A stretch of DNA of 64,000 bases from Bog-473 sp963711065. Lineage in GTDB: Bacteria > Actinomycetota > Acidimicrobiia > Acidimicrobiales > RAAP-2. Each line of letters begins with the position of its first letter. The first letter of the stretch is position 1. Of this stretch, positions 59,411-64,000 are shown piece by piece. The notes below the pieces were generated by a model. It did not search any database and was not told the origin of the DNA. It saw nothing but the letters and a program-made list of their open reading frames with translations. The position numbers and the translations under genes are program-made. The DNA lies in assembly GCA_963711065.1 (NCBI GenBank), contig CAVQCO010000006.1:1-64000 (forward strand), written 5' to 3'.

Positions 59411-60340
59411 GTGAGGATTCTCGTCACCAACGACGACGGCGTGGGGGCACCGGGTCTGGCCGCACTGACCCGGGCGCTGGTCACCTGGTCGGCCGGAGCG
59501 GGCTCCGACGGGCCGGGTTCCCCGCACGAGATCATCGTCGTCGCCCCGAGCTCGAACTACAGCGGTGCCAGCGCGGCCGTGGGCTCGGTGACGGACCGGA
59601 CGACCATCACCTACCAGCGCGCCCACGTGGAGGGGGCCGAGGCGGTCGAGGCCTACGGGCTGGACGCCCCGCCGGCCCTCGCGGTCATCGCCGGCGCGCT
59701 CGGGGCGGTCGGCCCCAAGCCCGACCTGGTGCTCTCGGGCATCAACCACGGCGTCAACGTGGGACGTTCCGTGCTGCACTCCGGCACCGTCGGCGCCGCA
59801 CTCACCGCCAGCCAGCTCGGCATCAGCGCGTTGGCCGTCTCGCTCCGCGCCGGCGCGGAGCGCGATCCCTGGGAGTCGGCCGCCGAGCTGGCGGTGGCGC
59901 TCATCCCGATGCTGGTGGCCGCGCCGGTGCGCACGGTGCTCAACCTCAACGTCCCGCACCTGCCGCTCGAGGAGATCCGCGGCGTGCGCTGGGCCCGCGT
60001 CAGCGGGGCGGGGCTCATCAAGTCCGCCCGCGGCTCGGGACGGTGGGAGGCGCCGAACCGGGAGGAGATCGAGGGCCCCGCCGCGGCGGAGGCGGCGCGC
60101 TCCGTCATGGAGGGCGAGCCCGAGGAGAAGGGCCAGATCGTCCTGACCGTGGGATCCCCCTTCCCCCACACCGGCGACCTCGGGCTGGCCGACGCCGGGG
60201 CCGAGGACGCCACCCTGGTCGCCCAGGGCTACGCCGCCCTGACCGCGCTGCGCGGCCCGCGGGCGGAGGAGGACGCCGAGCTGTTGGCTCAGCTCGACGA
60301 GGCGCTGGACGCCTCCCCGTTCGAGCGGCTCGGGGACTGA
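59411..60340 (+). CDS. surE: 5'/3'-nucleotidase SurE
   Basis: The 309-residue SurE protein starts at GTG 59411 with ILVTNDDGVGAPGL (metal-binding Asp pair). It has VVAPSSNYSGASAAV and SGINHGVNVGRSVLHSGTVGAALTA, the conserved active-site loops, and LNLNVPHLP. It removes phosphate from nucleoside monophosphates and related phosphoesters, with a role in stationary-phase survival known from E. coli. It is longer than the 250-residue norm because of loops after GSGRWEAPN. Confidence 0.92.
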   Translation: MRILVTNDDGVGAPGLAALTRALVTWSAGAGSDGPGSPHEIIVVAPSSNYSGASAAVGSVTDRTTITYQRAHVEGAEAVEAYGLDAPPALAVIAGALGAVGPKPDLVLSGINHGVNVGRSVLHSGTVGAALTASQLGISALAVSLRAGAERDPWESAAELAVALIPMLVAAPVRTVLNLNVPHLPLEEIRGVRWARVSGAGLIKSARGSGRWEAPNREEIEGPAAAEAARSVMEGEPEEKGQIVLTVGSPFPHTGDLGLADAGAEDATLVAQGYAALTALRGPRAEEDAELLAQLDEALDASPFERLGD

Positions 60341-60352
60341 GCCGCCCCGGAC

Positions 60353-60775
60353 CTAGTCGTCCTCGGGTCGGGGTGCCCGGCGGGCCCGCTTGGTCTGCGC
60401 CCGCCGACGCTTGTCCTCCACCCGGCGCTCCTGCGAGCCCTTCGTCGGGCGGGTGGCGCGCCGGGGGGTCGGGTCACGCAGGCCGGCGTCGAGCTTGGCC
60501 GCCAGGCGCACCAGCGCGAGCTGGCGGTTGCGCGCCTGGGAGCGCGACTCGGCGGCGCTGGCGCGCACGACGGGGCCGAGTCGCTCCAGCAGCCGGGCCC
60601 GTTGACGCGGGCCGAGCGTCGTCGAGCCCGTCACGTCGAACTGCACCTCGACCCGGCTGAGGGTGCGGTTGGCGTGCTGGCCACCGGGGCCCCCCGGTGT
60701 GGTGGCGCGCCACGAGATCTCCGCCAACGGCAGGTCGAGCCCCCGGCGCACGTGCAACGTCTCCTCTGCGGCCAC
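60353..60775 (-). CDS. arfB: ArfB-like peptidyl-tRNA hydrolase
   Basis: The 140-residue protein contains the GGQ motif (TTPGGPGGQHANRTLS) of class-I release factors. It also has a basic, poorly structured tail rich in Arg and Lys (TKGSQERRVEDKRRRAQTKRARRA) that fits the ribosomal mRNA channel. ArfB/YaeJ rescues ribosomes stalled on broken mRNA. GTG 60775 (VAAEETLHVRRG) is the likely start; ATG 60814 is in frame but overlaps the divergent aldo/keto reductase start. The gene is convergent with surE. Confidence 0.86.
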   Translation of the reverse strand: MAAEETLHVRRGLDLPLAEISWRATTPGGPGGQHANRTLSRVEVQFDVTGSTTLGPRQRARLLERLGPVVRASAAESRSQARNRQLALVRLAAKLDAGLRDPTPRRATRPTKGSQERRVEDKRRRAQTKRARRAPRPEDD

Positions 60776-60812
60776 GGGACGAGCGTAGGAGGACCCGGTT
60801 ACGCTCGGGTGC

Positions 60813-61814
60813 ATGGACTATCGCCACCTCGGACGCTCAGGCATGGAGGTCTCCGCCCTCTCCTACGGGAACTGGATCACGCACGGCAGCCAGATCGCGG
60901 AGGAGGCCGCCACGGCCTGCGTGAAGGCCGCGCTCGATGTGGGGATCACCACCTTCGACACGGCGGACGTCTACGCATTGGGCGCGGCCGAGTCGGTGCT
61001 GGGACGGGCGCTCGAGGGCGTCCGGCGCGACTCCATCGAGATCTTCACGAAGGTGTACTGGCCGACCGGGCCCAACCCCAACAACAGGGGGCTGTCCCGC
61101 AAGCACATCATGGAGTCGCTGCACGCGTCGCTCGAGCGGCTGCAGACGGACCACGTCGACCTGCTCCAGGCGCACCGGTTCGACTACGAGGCGCCGCTGG
61201 AGGAGACCATGCAGGCGTTCGACGACCTCGTGCGCCAGGGCAAGGTCCACTACGTCGGGGTCTCGGAGTGGACGGCGCCGCAGATCGAGGAGGCACTGCG
61301 CCTGGCCGACGACATGGGCTTCGACCGCATCGTCTCCAACCAGCCCCAGTACTCGCTGATCTGGCGGGTGATCGAGGCCGAGGTGGTCCCGCTTTGCCAG
61401 AAGGAGGGCGTGGGCCAGATCGTGTGGTCCCCGCTCGCCCAGGGGGTGCTGACGGGCAAGTACCTCCCCGGCACCCCGCCGCCCGAGGGCACGCGGGCGA
61501 CCGGCCCCGAGGGCGGGGAGGTGAGCTGGCTGCTGCGCGACGAGGTGCTCGAGCCCGTACAGGCCTACGCCGCCCTGTGCCGCGAGGCGGGCTACACGCC
61601 GGCCGCCGTCGCGCTGGCGTGGGTGCTGCAGAACCAGAACGTGAGCAGCGCGATCGTGGGGGCGAGCCGGCCCGAGCAGATCGCCGAGAACGTCAAGGCG
61701 CTCGACGTCGTGCTCGAGCCCGACTTCGTGGAGGCGATTGAGAAGGTGCTGGCGCCGGCGACGCTGTTCGACCCGGCCTTCACCTTCAGCCCCGCCAGTC
61801 GCGCGGAGGCGTAG
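60813..61814 (+). CDS. aldo/keto reductase
   Basis: The 333-residue protein resembles the Kv-beta/YghZ group. It begins MDYRHLGRSGMEVSALSYGNW and shows FDTADVY with catalytic Tyr, EIFTKVYWP with Lys and LLQAHRFD with His. NADPH-binding segments are VWSPLAQGVLTGKY and IVGASRPEQIAENVKALD. It reduces aldehydes or ketones with NADPH. ATG 60813 lies within the ArfB-like upstream overlap. No neighbour points to the substrate. Confidence 0.92.
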   Translation: MDYRHLGRSGMEVSALSYGNWITHGSQIAEEAATACVKAALDVGITTFDTADVYALGAAESVLGRALEGVRRDSIEIFTKVYWPTGPNPNNRGLSRKHIMESLHASLERLQTDHVDLLQAHRFDYEAPLEETMQAFDDLVRQGKVHYVGVSEWTAPQIEEALRLADDMGFDRIVSNQPQYSLIWRVIEAEVVPLCQKEGVGQIVWSPLAQGVLTGKYLPGTPPPEGTRATGPEGGEVSWLLRDEVLEPVQAYAALCREAGYTPAAVALAWVLQNQNVSSAIVGASRPEQIAENVKALDVVLEPDFVEAIEKVLAPATLFDPAFTFSPASRAEA

Positions 61815-61823
61815 CGGACGCGC

Positions 61824-62291
61824 TCAGCCGGGCTCGTCGAAGCGCGAGGTGAACCGGCGCACCTCCAGCGTCGAGTGCGTGCGTTGTTCCTCGAAGACAC
61901 GGGTATAGCCCGTGTGTGCGATGCGCCACCCTTCGCCCGTCAACCGGTACCGGTCGTCGTAGAAGGCCGTCCCGGCGATCTCGACGTCGGCCGCCGGCAC
62001 GATGACGCGGTCCTGGAGGTACCACGTGCCCTCGGCCGTCGTGTCCGAGGTGAAGGTGATCTCCGGGTGATGCCCGTGGTGCTCGGTGACGATCCCCCTG
62101 TCGCCCAGGACCGCCCCCAGCCACGACACGATGGCCGCCCGCCCCTGGAGCACCGTCTTGCCGTCCTCGTAGGACGTCGTGGCGTCCTCGGTGAGCAGCC
62201 TCCCGAGGTCCTCGAACTGCTTGAGGTCGAGCGTCCGGAAGTAGGCGTACTTGAGGCGCCGGAGGGCCTCGAGCTCGGCGGCCGTGTCCAT
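61824..62291 (-). CDS. SnoaL/NTF2-like protein
   Basis: The 155-residue protein of the nuclear transport factor 2 fold has an N-terminal helix (AELEALRRLKYAYFRTLDLKQFEDLGRLLTEDATTSY), then GRAAIVSWLGAVL and strands TWYLQDRVIV and RYRLTGEGWRIAHTGYTRVFEE. Family members include SnoaL-type cyclases and isomerases, but substrate residues are not decisive here. It is convergent with the aldo/keto reductase gene. Confidence 0.8.
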   Translation of the reverse strand: MDTAAELEALRRLKYAYFRTLDLKQFEDLGRLLTEDATTSYEDGKTVLQGRAAIVSWLGAVLGDRGIVTEHHGHHPEITFTSDTTAEGTWYLQDRVIVPAADVEIAGTAFYDDRYRLTGEGWRIAHTGYTRVFEEQRTHSTLEVRRFTSRFDEPG

Positions 62292-62399
62292 GTGCCCACC
62301 CCTTTCGGTGCGGCCCCGGGCGTGGGCGCCCGTCGCCGGGGCCAGGGTAGTTTCCGCCGGAGTTGGCGGGCGGTCCGGGGGCGGACCAGCATTCCCCCG

Positions 62400-62822
62400 A
62401 TGCCGAAGGACAAGCAACGCCAGCGCATCGCCGCCTACGGCGTGGCGCGCGACGGCGACGGGCGGCTCCTCCTGGCCCGTGCCTCGCCCGCCCTCACCCT
62501 GCGCGGGCGCTGGTTCCTCCCCGGGGGCGGCGTCCAGCACGGTGAGAACCCCCCCGACTCGCTCCGCCGGGAGATGGAGGAGGAGTCCGGGCTGACGGTC
62601 ACGCTCGGCCCGCTCCTCGACGTCCTCTCCGACGTCCGCACGATCCCTGACGGCACGGAGCTCCACACCGTGCGCCTCGTCTACCGCGTGGACTCGTGGG
62701 AGGGCACCCTGCGGCCCGAGGTGGGCGGCACCACCGATGCCGTCGGATGGTTCACCCTGGAGGAGATGCGGGGCATGCCGCTGGCGCTCTACGTGCAGAC
62801 CGTGGTGGAGCGCCTGCTGTGA
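62400..62822 (+). CDS. NUDIX hydrolase
   Basis: The 140-residue protein carries the Nudix box: GGGVQHGENPPDSLRREMEEESGL, matching G-x5-E-x7-R-E-x2-E-E-x-G. It hydrolyses nucleoside diphosphates linked to other groups; the exact one is not evident. ATG 62400 follows a 108-base divergent gap and its stop overlaps the NADH dehydrogenase start as GTGA, so the two genes are coupled. Confidence 0.88.
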   Translation: MPKDKQRQRIAAYGVARDGDGRLLLARASPALTLRGRWFLPGGGVQHGENPPDSLRREMEEESGLTVTLGPLLDVLSDVRTIPDGTELHTVRLVYRVDSWEGTLRPEVGGTTDAVGWFTLEEMRGMPLALYVQTVVERLL

Positions 62823-64000
62823 CGGCGCTCGAGGCGACCGACGGGCGGCACCACGTCGTCATCATCGGGTGCGGCTTCGGCGGGCTGTTCGCCACCCGGG
62901 CCCTCAAGCACGCGCCGGTCCGCGTCACGCTCATCGACCGCAGGAACCACCACCTCTTCCAGCCCCTCCTCTACCAGGTGGCCACGGGGATCCTCTCGGA
63001 GGGCCAGATCGCCCCGGCCATCCGCGACGTGTTCCGCAACTACCGCTCGGTGCGCGTCGTGCTGGCCGAGGTGGCGCACATCGACGTCGAGGCCCGCACG
63101 GTCCATGCCGTCGAGTTCGGCGAGCGGCTGGCCATCGGCTACGACAGCCTGATCGTGGCCGGCGGGGCGGTCACCTCCTACTTCGGGCACGACGAGTTCC
63201 GCGGCGCTGCCTCGGGCATGAAGTCGCTCGACGACGCCCTGGCCCTGCGGGGCCAGATCTTCGGCGCCTTCGAGCGGGCCGAGGCCGAGGCCGACGAGGC
63301 AACCCGGCGGCGCCTGATGACCTTCGTCGTCGTGGGCGGCGGCCCGACCGGCGTGGAGATGGCGGGGCAGCTGAAGGAGCTCTCGCGGCGGGCACTGCAC
63401 CGCAACTACCGCCGGATCGACCCCCGCGACACCCGGGTCGTCCTCGTGGAGGGGGTGGACCGGCTGGTCAGCTCCATGGCCCCGCGGCTGTCGCGCCTCA
63501 CCGCGCGGGACCTGACGGACATGGGCGTGGAGATCCACCTCGGGGCCATGGTGACCGACATGGACGACGAGGGCGTCGTGATCACGAAGCAGGACGGCAG
63601 CACCGAGCGCATCGCCGCCGCCACCAAGGTCTGGGCGGCGGGCACCCGGGCCTCGGGCCTGGGCGCGCTGCTCGCCGAGGCGACCGGGGCGGAGCTGGAC
63701 CGGGCGGGACGGGTACGGGTGGCGCCCGACTGCTCCCTGCCCACGCACCCCGAGATCTTCGTCGTCGGCGACCTGATGGCCCTCGGCGGCCTGCCCGGCG
63801 TCGCCGAGGTCGCCATCCAGTCGGGCGCCCACGCCTCCCACACGATCCTGCGCCGCCTGGAGGGCAAGGCGCCCAAGCCCTTCCGCTACCGCGACCTGGG
63901 GACGCTGGCCGTGATCTCCCGCTTCAGGGCCGTGGCCGAGGTCGGGCCGGTGCGCGTGGACGGCTTCCTCGGGTGGCTGCTCTGGCTCGTGGTGCACATC
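62819..64000 (+). CDS. ndh: type II NADH dehydrogenase (partial, window edge)
   Basis: This frame runs through the window end without a stop, giving 394 residues so far. It begins HHVVIIGCGFGGLFATRAL with the FAD motif, followed by NHHLFQPLLYQVATG. The NADH motif is FVVVGGGPTGVEMAGQLKEL and the FAD-closing region is EIFVVGDLMALGGLPGVAEVAIQSGAHAS. It transfers electrons from NADH to membrane quinone without pumping. A hydrophobic C-terminal stretch (GFLGWLLWLVVHI) at the edge fits the membrane anchor. GTG 62819 overlaps the NUDIX stop. Confidence 0.92.
   Translation, partial: MTALEATDGRHHVVIIGCGFGGLFATRALKHAPVRVTLIDRRNHHLFQPLLYQVATGILSEGQIAPAIRDVFRNYRSVRVVLAEVAHIDVEARTVHAVEFGERLAIGYDSLIVAGGAVTSYFGHDEFRGAASGMKSLDDALALRGQIFGAFERAEAEADEATRRRLMTFVVVGGGPTGVEMAGQLKELSRRALHRNYRRIDPRDTRVVLVEGVDRLVSSMAPRLSRLTARDLTDMGVEIHLGAMVTDMDDEGVVITKQDGSTERIAAATKVWAAGTRASGLGALLAEATGAELDRAGRVRVAPDCSLPTHPEIFVVGDLMALGGLPGVAEVAIQSGAHASHTILRRLEGKAPKPFRYRDLGTLAVISRFRAVAEVGPVRVDGFLGWLLWLVVHI

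Overview
The window is about 70% G+C, with dense genes, many GTG starts and many 4-bp ATGA/GTGA overlaps. F420-dependent oxidoreductase families, split LigD-type repair genes, a caa3-type CtaG, a group 3b-like NiFe hydrogenase and GYWLVASDGG repeats all point to a high-GC actinobacterium, most plausibly an Acidimicrobiia-like lineage. That assignment is inference, since no rRNA or marker gene is present. I found no tRNA, rRNA, CRISPR array, insertion sequence or prophage, and no gene-free stretch longer than 300 bases.

Layout. 0-3 kb: a DUF1918 protein with a histone H1-like tail, a dienelactone hydrolase, a Ddn-type protein and a mazEF-like toxin-antitoxin pair followed by a perfect 18-bp hairpin. 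3-6.2 kb: an ABC ATPase and a double-length permease of the nitrate/taurine class (minus strand). 6.4-18.5 kb: a terminal oxidase island with a SCO domain fused to a polytopic membrane protein, a secreted protein, CtaG, a CuA-like cupredoxin, CoxB, CoxA, CoxC, a 37-residue membrane peptide and a second CtaG, opposed by a SCO/TlpA thioredoxin operon. 18.7-21.1 kb: the ligase and polymerase halves of LigD as separate genes. 21.3-28.2 kb: an isocitrate/isopropylmalate dehydrogenase homologue, an IPT/TIG surface protein, an MFS transporter, a phosphoribosyltransferase-hydrolase fusion and an OafA-type acyltransferase.

28.2-44.5 kb is a block of central carbon and hydrogen metabolism. It holds a hydrogenase operon (beta subunit, cyclic-nucleotide-binding-domain protein, gamma, small and large subunits, maturation protease), GAPDH, a four-gene 2-oxoacid:ferredoxin oxidoreductase whose last gene fuses a GltD-like flavoprotein to a ferredoxin, an NlpC/P60 protein with six surface repeats, PEP synthase and an acyl-CoA transferase. 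Read together, these could link H2, NADPH and ferredoxin to pyruvate and PEP synthesis. The hydrogenase large subunit is interrupted by a one-base deletion in a G run.

45-51 kb is a sugar uptake and phosphorylation locus: a PfkB kinase, a ROK kinase, then binding protein, ATPase and permease, with a strong hairpin between the binding-protein and ATPase genes. 51-64 kb is mixed: a frameshifted beta-propeller-like surface protein, a sulfatase, an F420/PPOX enzyme, a ketopantoate reductase homologue, a DUF2236 protein, an SDR, an aldose epimerase, SurE, ArfB, an aldo/keto reductase, an NTF2-like protein, a NUDIX hydrolase and a type II NADH dehydrogenase cut by the window end.
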